From Globodera rostochiensis (taxonomy: Eukaryota; Nematoda; Chromadorea; Rhabditida; Heteroderidae): a DNA stretch of 64,000 bases. Below the pieces are notes generated by a model, which was not told the DNA's origin, did no database searches, and worked only from the letters and a program-made list of their open reading frames with translations. The position numbers and the translations under genes are program-made. Positions 33,979-45,097 of this stretch are shown piece by piece; position 1 is the stretch's first letter, and each line of letters starts with the position of its first letter. The DNA is taken from contig JAEVLN010000002.1 of assembly GCA_018350325.1 (NCBI GenBank), positions 434,001 through 498,000 on the forward strand, in the 5' to 3' direction.

Positions 33979-36900
33979 TTATATGCTGAAGCACATCTGC
34001 TCACGCAAAATGTCATTGGCTGAAAAGAACTGCGCGCAATTGTTCTTCCAAAACTCCATTTTGGCACTTTTGCTGCCACTCTCCGTTTTGGCACTTTTGC
34101 TGCCGCCTTCCGTGTTGGCATTTTTGTCTAGAGTTTGAGCTGATTCGGGATTTTAAAAAATCAAGACCCAGAGATTGATCGGGATTAAACCCCGAAGCCA
34201 GGACCGGTCGGGATCGGCACAGGGATATGATGTGTCGGTCGGGATTGTGATTATTAATCGGGTATATTAATGGTAAATTGATGGAAAATCTTTGGCTTAA
34301 AGCGGGATCAAGATTTTAAAAAGTCTAACATAATTGACTTATCGTTCCCGACTGAAATTCCCGGCCCTAGTCTAACTCTACTTTTGCTGTCCTCCGCCGC
34401 ATTGGCCAAATGCCGTGCCAATTCGTCCAATTGTTGCCCACTTTTGTCCAAAAAGTAGTAAAACAAGTCCCATCCATGGGCCAGCCCCGGTTGGTTGGCC
34501 AACGGTGTCTTTGCATCGGATGGCAAATATTGTCGCATTTTGGCAAACATTTTGATCAAATTGCCGACGAACTGTCCGGTAATGTCCGTAACATTTTGGT
34601 TTTTTAATTCCTCATCATTTTGCATAATTGTCTGATGGATAATTGTGAGCAAAGTGCAGGCAATGCCCAATCTGTTATAAATAAAATGTAAAAATTAATA
34701 ATTATTTATATTTTTAATAACAATTTTTTTGCCTTATCGGCAAAAAATAAAATTAAATGTTTTGTTTACTGAAAATTTTATTGATCTGATTAGGCAAAAT
34801 ATAAATATAAAGTCATACGCACTTTGATTGATCAGCGACCACAAATTCAATGATTTGCTTCATGCTAACATCGTCATTTTTGCTCAGAATTAAACAAGCA
34901 AAATTTTGTTTCAAAATTGCGCTCAAACAAAAAGCCAATTGTTTTAATGGCAATTTGAACATTTGATTGCTAACAAACGGAGCAATTGATGATTCAATGG
35001 CCAAATGCGCGAGCGAAAGTCTTTCTTTTGCCGTGTCCAAAGCATCCAATTGTTTCAACGTCAAAAACTTTTTATGCAAATTAAATTATAATTATATGAA
35101 AAGATGAAAATTAAATTATAATTATATGAAAAGATGAAAATGTCCATTTTAGGCTTGGCGGGCACACCCCGACGTCGGGGTTGAGATTTTTGAGAACCAA
35201 TTCGGAAATTCGGAGTTGTTGGCGAAACCCCGAACAAAATGCCGGGGTTCGGGGTGCCAACCCTAATTTAGGTCATTAAATTTATTTAAAATTATATATT
35301 ACAAATAAACCCCCCCCCCCCCAAAAAATCGGAAATTCGGGGGCAAATGTTCCCGACCTCGGGGTTTGGGGTGCTTATTTTTTTAACAATTCCATCATAA
35401 TTCAAAAAAAAATTAACTTGACGGCGCTGATAAGTGTCGCCGGATTAATTTAATTCATTTTAAACCGTTAAATACTGAATTAAAACAGCATTAATACTTT
35501 TGTCAAACGAATTTCGTTTTAAAATGTTTTACAAAAATTCAAATTGTCCTTTGAGCGAGCTTTTCATTTCGACATCGATTACCTTATCTCGGTGCCCAAA
35601 CGCCAAGAAAGTTGTGAATCTTTCAAATTCTAACACAAATTGTTCTCTCATCCCGCTGAGCCAAAGAGCGAGTGCAACTCGGCGTGTTGTCCTCAAATCA
35701 ACCTTAATTTTGTAAAAAACAAATTAAATTGAATTAAAAAATTTTCATTCAATCGTAACTAATAAAACTTATAGAGTTGAAGCTGTCTCGTCAAGCTAAA
35801 GCTTAGCGATTGGACAAATCTAAAAACATTATAGCCAGAAACCTTCAAAAATTGGGGGAGATTTCAACTTTTTAAGTCTTTTGGCCATAACTTTTTTGAG
35901 AATGCCAATCGTTAATTTAAGAAAGCTTAGAATGGCTTTAAAAATGTTTGAATCGGCTACGGTTGAAGCAAATTATTGCCCCGGTCTGTGTTCGGATAAG
36001 GTAACCGGATGTCAATAAATGTTCGGAATATTCAAAAATCCGGCATTCCGGATCCAATAATGTCCGGAAACCGAAATCCGGTTACGCCCCTGGTTTGTAC
36101 GGTAAAGTAAAAAACGTAGAAATTAAAAACATTTTTAAATTCAATCAATTTTAATGAATTCCATAAAAACAAAAATGCTAAGAATTATGTTTTTATTTAT
36201 TTTAATTTTTAAATTTCATACACTAAATTCAATTTGTTCATCGTATGGCGCGCTCAATAAGCCGGCCAATTTTCTAAATAAACGCGAAAGGAAGAAGAGC
36301 ACATTGGCACAGCCAATATTTTCCTCAATTTCTGGTGCTTTACTATTTTGTTGTTGGTTGACAACTTCGTCACGTCTTGAATTACTCAATTAATATTTTA
36401 AAAATAAACCTATTTCTTTAAACAGCATTTCATTAAAGCATTTAAAAAGCAAAATAAAATTTAGCGAAGAATCGATGGGCTTTTTGTGATCCATCTATCA
36501 TAAAATCCGAGATCAAGAAAGCAGTAAGTTTGGGGATTGTGATCACTAATGAGTTGAGAGAAGCACGGATTTTCCAAAAAAAAATTCTTAAGAAAAATGC
36601 AATAAACCAAAAATGTATTCCTAAAAATCCAAAAGTTTTTTACTCAAAAATGCACCCATAAAAATAAATTCCGAAAAAAACTTTTTAGATGATTAATATA
36701 AATTGTACAAAAAAGCTTGTGAAAAATAGTAGAAATGGACATTTTGCTTCATGAGCTGCTGATAAATAATAAATCTTTTTTTAAACAAAACAAAAAAATT
36801 TTTTTAAATGCCAACGTGAGCAGAGTTTGGCCGAATGTTGCGATGGAATTTGTTTTGATTTCTTCAATGATTTGCGCGAAAATATTGCTACTTTTGATAT

Positions 36901-37110
36901 AAACATTGTCCACAACGCTTTGTTTTAAGCGTTTGGCCACTTCAAACGGGACCATTTGTCGCAGTTCGAGTGCCAACGCCAATTTGGCATTCGTTAATGA
37001 CTCAACCACCGGTTCGCCGCGTTGAATTCGCGCAATTGGTTCAATGATTATGGTGGAGAAGTGCCGGATACCAAGTGAAAGCAAGCATTTGTCAACAATG
37101 TATCGGGCCT
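33979..37110 (-). CDS. Unrecognised multi-exon alpha-helical protein
   Basis: At least six minus-strand exons with consistent coding character: about 36800-37105 (ARYIVDKCLLSLGIRHF), 36235-36393 (ENIGCANVLFFLSRLFRKL), 35528-35715 (RVALALWLSGMREQFVL), 34822-35073 (LTLKQLDALDTAKERL), 34386-34670 (LGIACTLLTIIHQT ... QPGLAHGWDLFYYFLD) and 33979-34130 (FWKNNCAQFFSANDIL, stop 33979). The protein is Leu/Ala/Phe-rich, helical and lacks membrane-length helices or catalytic motifs. The GLAHGW element followed by helices and FWK faintly recalls the C-terminal domain of the mRNA-export factor GLE1, but spacing does not fit well and I do not assign it. The last exon contains a 27-bp in-frame tandem duplication (GSKSAK.E, about 34065-34118). 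The intron before it is filled with CGGGATT-type palindromic repeat debris (34135-34375). The 5' end is undefined. Confidence 0.5.
35148..35272. repeat. MITE-like palindromic block in intron
   Basis: Ends read TAGGCTTGGCGGGCACACCC and GGGGTGCCAACCCTAA, inverted relative to each other, around inverted words of CCCCGAC/GTCGGGG. It is similar in texture to 17033-17160. No clear target duplication. Confidence 0.4.
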
Positions 37111-37575
37111 GACCTACTAAATAAACGCAATAAAAACTCGGGTTGGCGGCACCAGGGGATGTGTAATCGGACACCAAAAAAATGTCCGGAAATCAGTATT
37201 TCGGCACTCAAAAATTGTCCGGAATTTCCGGACTTATGTTTCGAAATCGCAAAAATTGATTTTTTTTCTAATTTACTGTTTTTTTTTGTTTAATTTTTCA
37301 TTATTTTGAGTGATGCTGTTTTTGGACCATTTTTCTCACCGCCGACCTTCCCCCTCCCCCCCCCCCAAAAAGACTCATACATTAAGCAATCGTCCAAAAA
37401 AAACAAATTTAAATTGAGTTGAGCGGGATCGTGGGTTTTTTTTTTTTTGGAAAATCGGGTCGGGATTAGAAAACCGGGTTTATATAAGTCAAATCCTGGT
37501 CAAAAAAAAAAGTATTCAGTTCTGGCTTCAACAGCGGTGTTTTTACGTTGTGATTCAATTCCTTTTTGACCATTT

Positions 37576-40044
37576 TTAATATTTGGAATAAATGCTTAAT
37601 TTAATAAATAATTTAAAAAAATTAACAAAATGTGTATTTATTAAATTACGCATAAACAGCGCACTTGTGGGTGCCATGGACAAGAAGGCACTTCCAGCAG
37701 CAGTCCTTTGATGTTGTTGTGTGGCTGCAATTATTTGCTTTTGCCCTTCTCCTCCAATTTTGTTGGATGGCCCAGCCGCTGCCGTCGCCGTCAACTTTTG
37801 CTGCTTCTTTTTGCTTGCTGCAAGCGCTTTGTTCGTTTTGAAGTTCAACTGCATGGGCTGGCTAGGCAATTGCAACGGCGGCAGTCCGGCGGGTGCTGGT
37901 CGTTTTCGCGCAATGGGAAATGCCGCGGCAGTGTTTGGCGATGGCATCGACGAGACAACAAGCGTCGGCGGCCACGGCATTTTCGGAATTGTAAGGGTTG
38001 GCATAATGCTGTTGCGCATCAGTGTGGGTCGAACTGTGGGTAAACAATGAGAATGTGGATACGGTGATTGATGAGCCCAGACTTTGAGCTCGACTCGAAA
38101 CTCTCTGGAGTCTCGTTTCTTCGAGAAGGATCCAAATTCAGGATTTTTGGAGAGCGCTGAACTCTTGTTTTGTCTCTGTCCCAGGGTGGCTCATTCCAAT
38201 AGTTAATATGGCGCTGGGGTCCAAAAATATGACATGATTTTAAACGATTCAAAATGAGTAAAAACTAGAGCCCGGACCCAAAACCCAAAAATTTTTTGGG
38301 TTTGGTACAAAATTTTGGGTTTTGTCAACCCAAAAAACCCAAAACCCAAAGACCAAAAAATTTTTGGGTCCAAGTTTCCGGTCTCTAGTAAAAACAGTAC
38401 TTCATGGCAAATGCCATAAAAATATGGTATTTGGACCACCCTGCTCTGTTCAGGCTCGAAGTTTTATTCCCTAAAAGACCAATACTTAATAATTCTAAAA
38501 TTTGTCTAAAAATTTTTGAAACTTAAGTAGGCCCTAAAACGCTGTAAAATAGCGATTCAAAAATCCACTAACGAGGCGGGAGTTATTGTAAATAATGCTC
38601 GTAAACTCTAGGCAAGGGTTCATAAACAGATTTGAATTCTCGGTTGCACTAAAACCCCTTCTTTTAGTCCAAATTTCTCCATTTTTTTTGCCTACGCTTA
38701 CTAAAATCTTGGTGCTTCTGCACAGAACCCGGTGCCGACGGTCGATTTTTCACAGCAATGTGACTTTTTGGATGTTGTGGATTCTCATTTGGACTCAACT
38801 GCCCAAGACTCTCGATCACAGCGTTCCATTCCTTGGGACTTATTTGTGTCGGAGTTGTCATTTGTGGCTCTGTTTGTAATTGAGGAGGTTCGGCATTGGC
38901 GTCTTTTGCCCCTTGGTGCTCGCTTTTAACAGGACTTTCGAGACTCTTGAGAAAGGCATTCCATTCTCTAGGACTTATTTGTGTCGGCATTTGTAATTGA
39001 GGAGGTTCGGCATTGGAACTTTTTGCTCCTTGATGCCCGCTTTTAACAGGACTTTCGAAACTCTCGAGAAAGGCATTCCATTCTCTAGGACTTATTTGTG
39101 TCGGCATTTGTAATTGAGAAGGTTCGGCATTGGCATTTTTTGCTCCTTGATGTCCGCTTTTAACGGGTGGACTTTCGAGACTCTCGAGAATGGCATTCCA
39201 TTCTCTAGGACTTATTTGTGTAGGCATTTGTAATTGAGAAGGTTCGGCATTGGCATTTTTTGCTCCTTGATGTCCGCTTTTAACGGGTGGACTTTCGAGA
39301 CTCTCGAGAAAGGCATTCCATTCTCTAGGACTTATTTGTGTTTGATAATTTGGCAAAAGGGCATCCACATGAGAACGAGAAGGTTCGGCATTGGCACTTG
39401 GTTCACGGTGCCAACTTTGAATGGGATAATGGCTCGTCGTCCAGTTCGTTTGATCGCTGCTCATAGCCACACCTGCTGGGTCTTAGTATAGGTACCTGCA
39501 TACCAGACAGGGTTCCTCAGGATTTCCGTACACCAAGAGATTTATGGGAGTGATCTATGATTAGTATCATTTTTCTGATCTGATCAGTGTTGGAACCCCG
39601 GACTTTGCTATAAAACATTTTAAATAACATGTAAACAACAAGTGCCAAAAGTCACGCAAAAAATTTCATGTGGCATGGCATTTGCTTTCAAGAATTTTGA
39701 TCGTCTCTTGAAAATCCCGAATTCCAATGACCCAGAGGACCTGCAGCGTGTTGTATATTTTCGGGCGTGTCTTGCAACATTTGGTAGCTCAAATTCGGAT
39801 GATTCGTGTTGTAAAGGGCGTCCCCAAATGGTGTCATCATTGGCATTGGCACTTTATCGTTTGGCCATCCCTCCGCAGCTGCAGATGAACTTGATGCCAT
39901 CTTCGATGATGTTGTTGCTTTTGAAGAAGTCGGCATCCAGTCATGGGTGTGATCGTCGTTTTTGTTGTTCATTCCGAGACAAAATGCTCCAAAAATTGTC
40001 AACATTAAAATTGGCGCCCGAACAACAACCGCATAATTGGTCAT
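37576..40044 (-). CDS. Predicted secreted protein with five tandem 39-40-residue repeats
   Basis: Unrecognised three-exon gene. Exon 1 (ATG 40044) starts MTNYAVVVRAPILMLTIFGA, a plausible signal peptide with hydrophobic core at about residues 5-24, then a polar Ser/Ala/Met-rich stretch. A splice from GCTGCAG (about 39728) to the acceptor at about 39483 keeps the frame. Exon 2 encodes five repeats whose core is TQISPREWNAFLESLESP followed by VKSGHQGAK, an Asn/Ala/Ser stretch, AEP and Q-L-Q. Units are 117, 120, 120 and 135 bp apart and nearly identical in DNA. A GTAAGC donor near 38690 joins in phase to exon 3 at about 38040 (RPTLMRNSIMPTL), a Pro/Ala/Lys-rich tail with SKKKQQKLT, stop 37576. 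About 500 residues. The repeats have no motif known to me; a secreted or parasitism (effector) role is only inference. A 122-bp MITE sits in intron 2. Confidence 0.6.
38266..38387. mobile_element. 122-bp MITE with 8-bp TSD
   Basis: Ends TAGAGCCCGGA and its near inverted complement TCCGGTCTCTA; the interior is a palindromic run of AAACCC/GGGTTT words. An exact 8-bp direct repeat GTAAAAAC lies at 38258-38265 and 38388-38395. The 8-bp TSD suggests hAT mobilisation. It is inserted in intron 2 of the secreted repeat protein gene. Confidence 0.8.
38800..39355 (-). repeat. Coding tandem repeat, 117-135 bp unit, five copies
   Basis: The phrase CATTCCATTCTCTAGGACTT (or CGTTCCATTCCTTGGGACTT) recurs at about 38822, 38957, 39074, 39194 and 39314, giving periods of 135, 117, 120 and 120 bp, all multiples of three. 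The middle copies are almost identical, which indicates recent amplification or conversion. Confidence 0.92.
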
Positions 40045-40319
40045 GTTATTGTTGTTGTTGTTGATGATATTATCCCTTTATCTTAAAAACAAATTATAAT
40101 GCTGACGATGAAAAGTCCAGAGAATCCGAGCTTCGGCTTTTCCGAAACGAGCTCCGGCTCTTCTTTTCAACTCAAAAGTATCAAAATTTCTGAATTTTAC
40201 GCGTTTTTTTAAGAAAAAAAGCAAAACCGAAGGCAGCGGACAAAAATCTTCAACGCAACTACTAAAAGTAGCTGGGTTAGACTTATTAAATATTAGCAAA
40301 ACACCAACCCCATCCTACA

Positions 40320-40336
40320 CATACGTAATACGTATG
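40320..40336. promoter_or_regulatory. 17-bp palindrome upstream of the secreted repeat protein
   Basis: CATACGTAATACGTATG is a perfect inverted repeat around one central base, 276-292 bp upstream of the start codon at 40044. Such symmetry is typical of homodimer binding sites. Regulation is inference only. Confidence 0.3.
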
Positions 40337-40843
40337 CTCATCGAATTGATTGGTGTTCAAATGCCACATTTCATACATAGGTAATAATATGAGATAATGT
40401 AGTCTTAATTTGAGAACCATCCCACACATTCCATAATTTATAATAAATCAATTATTATGTTTTCCGCAAATTGAGAAAATAAAATATTTTCTATGCAGTA
40501 GAGGTGTGGTGGGGTTGGCGTGGAATCGGCCGTGCCGATAGACGCCGCGGAGAAAATGATGAATTTTTGACAAAATTTATTATCAAAATTGTTCCAAAAA
40601 ACTGCAGAACTTTCAGCAGTACAGCTCAGGTGTAAGGTGCAATGACGATCAATTGTATGTCGAGTCGGTATCAAACAACAAAAAACTCACCGACCAGGTC
40701 GAAAAAACAAAGGCGTTCATGTTCAAAAAATAAAAACGGATAATTTTATTATTTGTTCAAAACAATTCCATTTACACACATCACATTATGAAGCTTCGGG
40801 GTCAATTAAAAAAGAATGTGTCCGCCGACGTTTTGACTCAATT

Positions 40844-43790
40844 TCACCGCCCCTTTCTTTCTCCCCGGGGGGTTGCCGACGTTTTTTCCGACAATTCACC
40901 GGCGGCCTCCTTCACATACGCCGGAGGCCATTGGAATGGCACGCCCTCCTTGCGCAAGTGCAACGACGTGCAGTGCAAATGCAGCCAGCCCATCGACTCG
41001 TGCTTGTACTCGCACACCGAGCAGACGAAGCCGGTTGTTCTGCACGGGAGCCACAACATTTTTTGTCTTTTGGACATTTCATCCCCATTAGCATTTTGTC
41101 CGCTGGACATTTCGCCCCAAGACATTTTATACATTTCGTCCCCCACCCCCATTAAAAACCCTGGTAAATATGGGTAGACAGGCCCATGAAAATGTCGAGA
41201 TCGGGCTGACCCCCGAATTTACGGGATCTTTTGTTGTTCTGAAAGTGCCGATATCGTTTTTAAACTGATGAGAGGACAATAAATACGGTGCCCCGTGCCT
41301 GTAATGGCCGTCCATGTGCGACTGGAGACGAACACGGCTTGGTGTGCTGAACGGACACATGGCACACTGCACATTGCCGCCATCGCTGCACGGAGAGAAA
41401 CATTAAAATTACAAAATTGAATTTTAAAAACAACAACAAAACAAAAGTTCTCGACTCACCCCTTTTGCTGTTTACTGGTACGAGAAGCAGCACGTGCACT
41501 GTTTGTTGTACTGCTCGGGCGTCTCGACGCCTTCGATGTTGAGGGCAAAGGCTGTTGCTGATGATCTGAGAATGTCAGTCGAATAACATAAAATGATTGC
41601 AGTAAGTACAAATCAAAAAAATGACAAATTTGATTAGCAAAATAATTTTTTTTTAAATTAATATTTGTAAAAAATGGATCATAGTTCTGAACAAAAACCA
41701 ATAAAATTGTAACAATAATTTCATAAATGTTGGACAAAAAAATGAATTAAAAAGAAACTTTTTGTACCAAAATTTGCCTCCTCCTCGTCGTCTTCCTCCT
41801 CAAAACCGGCCCGGTTAATTGTTGCCCGTGCCAACAGTGGCGGAGGCCCAAATTTGACGGAATCGCCGCCGCCGGCACTGTACGCCTCCTCCCCACAACT
41901 TTTCTTTGCGTTGATTATGATAAAATTTTCCTAAATAAAATTAAAAAAAAAAAAATGTGGAAAAAACGGAATTCGCACTTCCTCCTCCAGTGGGACCTCT
42001 TCACCATGTTTCTGTAAAAATTGAAAATTTGTAAAATCAAAATAAAGAAAATATCGCAATTCCACCGGCTCACAAAAAAAAAAGCCAAATTTTCTTAACA
42101 AAATGTTTGAATACAATAAAATTCAGAATCGTCATTTAATTTCCATTTTTTCCCCTTCTAAAATATTCTGACTTTTCCAAAATTCATTAAAATGTTGTCC
42201 AAAAATTACTTTGATATTGTTTTTTGCTCTTACTCCGTCATCTCCTCCTCTTCGGTCCACGTTTTTGTCTGCATTCTCTAAAAAATTATCTAAATTTTAT
42301 TGATCAATATTTTCCAAAAGAATAAAGGAGAGGGGTACAGTCTGAGCTACTAGTAAAAACCCCTCGGGGGAGCCCACCCCCCTGCCCCATCCGTTTTATG
42401 TTCTAAAATTTTAATCTGGCTCCACCTCCTCCAATGGGAGGCGGCGGCGGTGGTTCGGCCGTCAGCCGATGTTTTTTCCGCAACGCATCGGCGGCGGTAC
42501 TGCGCGGCGGTGTTGGGCGCCCGCGGCGTGGCATGACGCCGTGGGCGCGTCTGAAAAGAGAGGGGGCAATGCTCGATTGTTTAAAAACAAAGATTCAAAA
42601 CACATAAAGATCAGGCTCGTAGCTAGAAAAAAATTTGGTCCGCACCGCCTCCCCCCAGAAGTGAAGCAGAACGCTCAAAAAAAAGTGCATTTTAAAATTC
42701 CTTACAAAAAAGCAATAAAAAGGGAAAAACACACCCCTTAAATCGATCCGAAAAAAATTCTTGTTACGGGCCTGGGACCCCCTATGGGTTTTTTTTTATT
42801 AAAAAACAATTCGAGGGGAAGGCATGCCCACCCCCTGGATACGCGCCTGCTATTAAACAAGAAAAAGCTAAAAATTAAATTATAAAAAGGCCAAAAATTT
42901 TTGTACAATTAAATGGGGCAAAAAAACGTGTGAATTGAATTTAAATAAAGGACCAACCGATGGAAACGGAGCGTTTTTTGGTTAGTGCACGAAAAATCGC
43001 AATGTTCACACTGAAGCGGCAGCTGTCCCCCGTGCAATTTGCTGTGATTGGTGAGCCCAACGCGCGAATCAAAAATGGCCGGACACTTTGGGCACGCGAA
43101 ATAGTCGAGCAAAGACTGTAAAAATTTGTGAAAATTCAAAAAATTTCGGATTGTGAATGGAAAGAATACAAAAAAAAAAAAAGATTTTTTTATTTGGAAA
43201 ATTGTCGGTCATTTTGGTTGCGGAAATCCAAAAACACTAGCCGATTTTTCTGGGGTCAAACAGTGGCTTTGTTTTTGCGTTGTGAAAGAGTGAACATTTT
43301 TAAATTTTAAATAGGCACTGGCAATTTTTGATGAAAATTTAATTCCTATTTTGTGAAATGCTCAAATTTCCCATTGTAATTTTCCGAGAGCCCCGATACA
43401 AATAAAAATTCACGGTTTCGTAATTTTTAGTTCCTCAAAAAATTTTGGGCACTATTTAGGACCAGGATGCTGACGCAAAATACTGTTCGTAGTCAGCAGG
43501 GCTTTAAGTTGTAAGTTGCCCCCCTCCCAAATTTTGTTTTCATCCTTTTAAAGAATCCTCTAGTTTTTTTGCTCCAAAATTTATAAAAACTTTGGCATCG
43601 CCTGGCGTGTTGTACGTGTAGCTGAACCCTTTGAAGCGCAAATCGTCGTCCTCCAAATCGTCGTTGTCCACCACAAATGCATCACCACCACCAACACCAC
43701 CACCATCGGTGGCGGCACAAATGCCAAACTCATCCGACGACGACGGCTGCATCCATCGTCGTTTTGGCAGCTGGCTTGATGAAGACAAAC
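40844..43790 (-). CDS. C2H2 zinc-finger protein (four fingers)
   Basis: Probable nuclear DNA-binding protein. Minus-strand exons in order: about 43570-43790 (QLPKRRWMQPSSSDEFG, then Gly/Asp-rich and FSYTYNTPGDAKV); 42964-43110 with finger 1 (CPKCPAIFDSRVGLTNHSKLH) and the first part of finger 2 (CEHCDFSC..QKTLRFHR); splicing to about 42552 supplies its second histidine (RAH) and a basic, AT-hook-like PRRGRPTPP followed by a Pro run; small acidic exons (about 42237-42275, 41977-42013); 41773-41930 (acidic); 41459-41566 (Ser/Gln-rich); about 41260-41396 with finger 3 (CAMCPFSTPSRVRLQSHMDGH); and 40844-41036 with finger 4 (CSVCEYKHESMGWLHLHC..LH), ending GERKGR. All four fit C-x2-C-x12-H-x3/4-H. 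The 5' end may extend further. One intron contains the GGACATTTCGTCCCC-type tandem words. Confidence 0.8.
41070..41150. repeat. degenerate tandem words of ACATTTCGTCCCC type
   Basis: Three to four degenerate copies of a phrase around GGACATTTC.CCCC / ACATTTTGTCC within an intron of the zinc-finger gene. This is a short non-coding tandem array. Confidence 0.5.
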
Positions 43791-45097
43791 TGTCTAAAAA
43801 ACTGGTAAAATTAAAAAAAATTTGTTACCATTTTTGTTCTGACAAAATTTTCAAAAATTGTGCTAAAACATACGCGCTCATGTAAAATTTAGGGAAAGTT
43901 GTGGATGGGAAATCCTGAAAATTTTTTGGAATTTGTTAAGAAAATTGAAAATTTTGCAAAACAAAAGGATCCTCCCGCCCCCATACCTATGCCCTTGGGT
44001 AAAATTGTATGATGATTAAAAAATTCGAAATTTTCGAGGACCTGGATCAGCCGATAGTGTCGAAATATTCTGCTTTCGTCGGTTTGGGCGTTGTTTGAAC
44101 ATGATGATGTGTGTGGAAATGATTATTTAGTCCAAATTCCAATTTGGTAAAAGTGAAATGACCTCCTGACGGTTTGGTTATATACCTTCATTCGACTCCA
44201 CTTAAGAGAAAAATCGAATGGCATTTTTTTTTGCTCCGGAAACCACATTGGTCAAAATTTGCGGAAAATATTTTTTAGGGACTTGTTGATTAGACTTGGA
44301 CACATTAAGTGCACTATAGAGGGCAAAATTTTTCAAAAATAGGCATGAAATAGGCACAAAACCCTTCAAATATGCATGCCAAACTGGGCACTAAAAAAAA
44401 CACTTTTGGTTAAATTTGTGGGAAATATTTTTTAAGAAGAAAATCGATATAGGAGAGGGAAAAATTGATCAGACGTTATGCCAAAAATTTTAATAAAAAC
44501 GTCAAAAAACCTCAAAAATCATACAAAACTCGTGCATGTCGAACCCCTAAACCGAATTCGAGCATTTCCGACAAACCTTACTAGAAGCACCTTTTTATCG
44601 AACTCTGAAAAAAACATTTTCTTTTTTCAAAAAAGGGAGGGGCAACTCCGGCACAATTGCAGATTACCCGTTCATAAAAACAGCTTTTGATCCTAGGCTT
44701 AAGCCAAGGCCTAAGCTAGCTTGGGTTCAGGTCTGAGCCTAAGCTCATTAGGCTTTTAGAATTAAAAATTCGTTTACCTATGCAAAATCATTTATTCATT
44801 CTTCTTCAAATTCGATTAGGAATTCGAAACCGGGTGTCATAATTTGTCTTTCTCGACCTACATAAAATCCCCCAAAATCGAATTCCTCTGAGGTATCGTG
44901 AAAAACTGCATTATAATTCCGTGATGGATTTTGATATTTTATTGTTGTATTTTAACAATTTGGGTGTTTAAGATTTAAAGTTTAAACCTAAATGGTTCAT
45001 GCTAAGACATAAGGAATAGAACTGATATGAATAACTTTGATTAAAATCGATTTTCATTACTAATGTTTGTCGGCGCCAAACCAGTATTTTTAGTGTG
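43791..45097. other. intergenic before the satellite array
   Basis: AT-rich. At 44685-44760 a palindromic block of AGGCCTAAG/CTTAGGCC words occurs, similar to one at 50625-50690. No gene was recognised; in particular no upstream exon of the asparaginyl-tRNA synthetase found beyond the array. Confidence 0.45.

Noticed and set aside
36154..36393. Plus-strand small secreted peptide (MLRIMFLFILIF start)
   Set aside because: The minus strand of the same stretch is a better exon (ENIGCANVLFFLSRLFRKL) with splice sites in phase with neighbours.
33979..37110. Firm assignment of the helical gene as GLE1
   Set aside because: Only a GLAHGW-like element and general helicity match; spacing and the upstream exons do not, so no name was given.
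37721..38050. Plus-strand Cys/Ala-rich frame
   Set aside because: Antisense of exon 3 of the secreted repeat protein, which joins in phase on the minus strand.
40045..40430. ATGCCA-type gland promoter box upstream of the repeat protein
   Set aside because: A single copy of a six-base word that is common throughout this window; no clustering.
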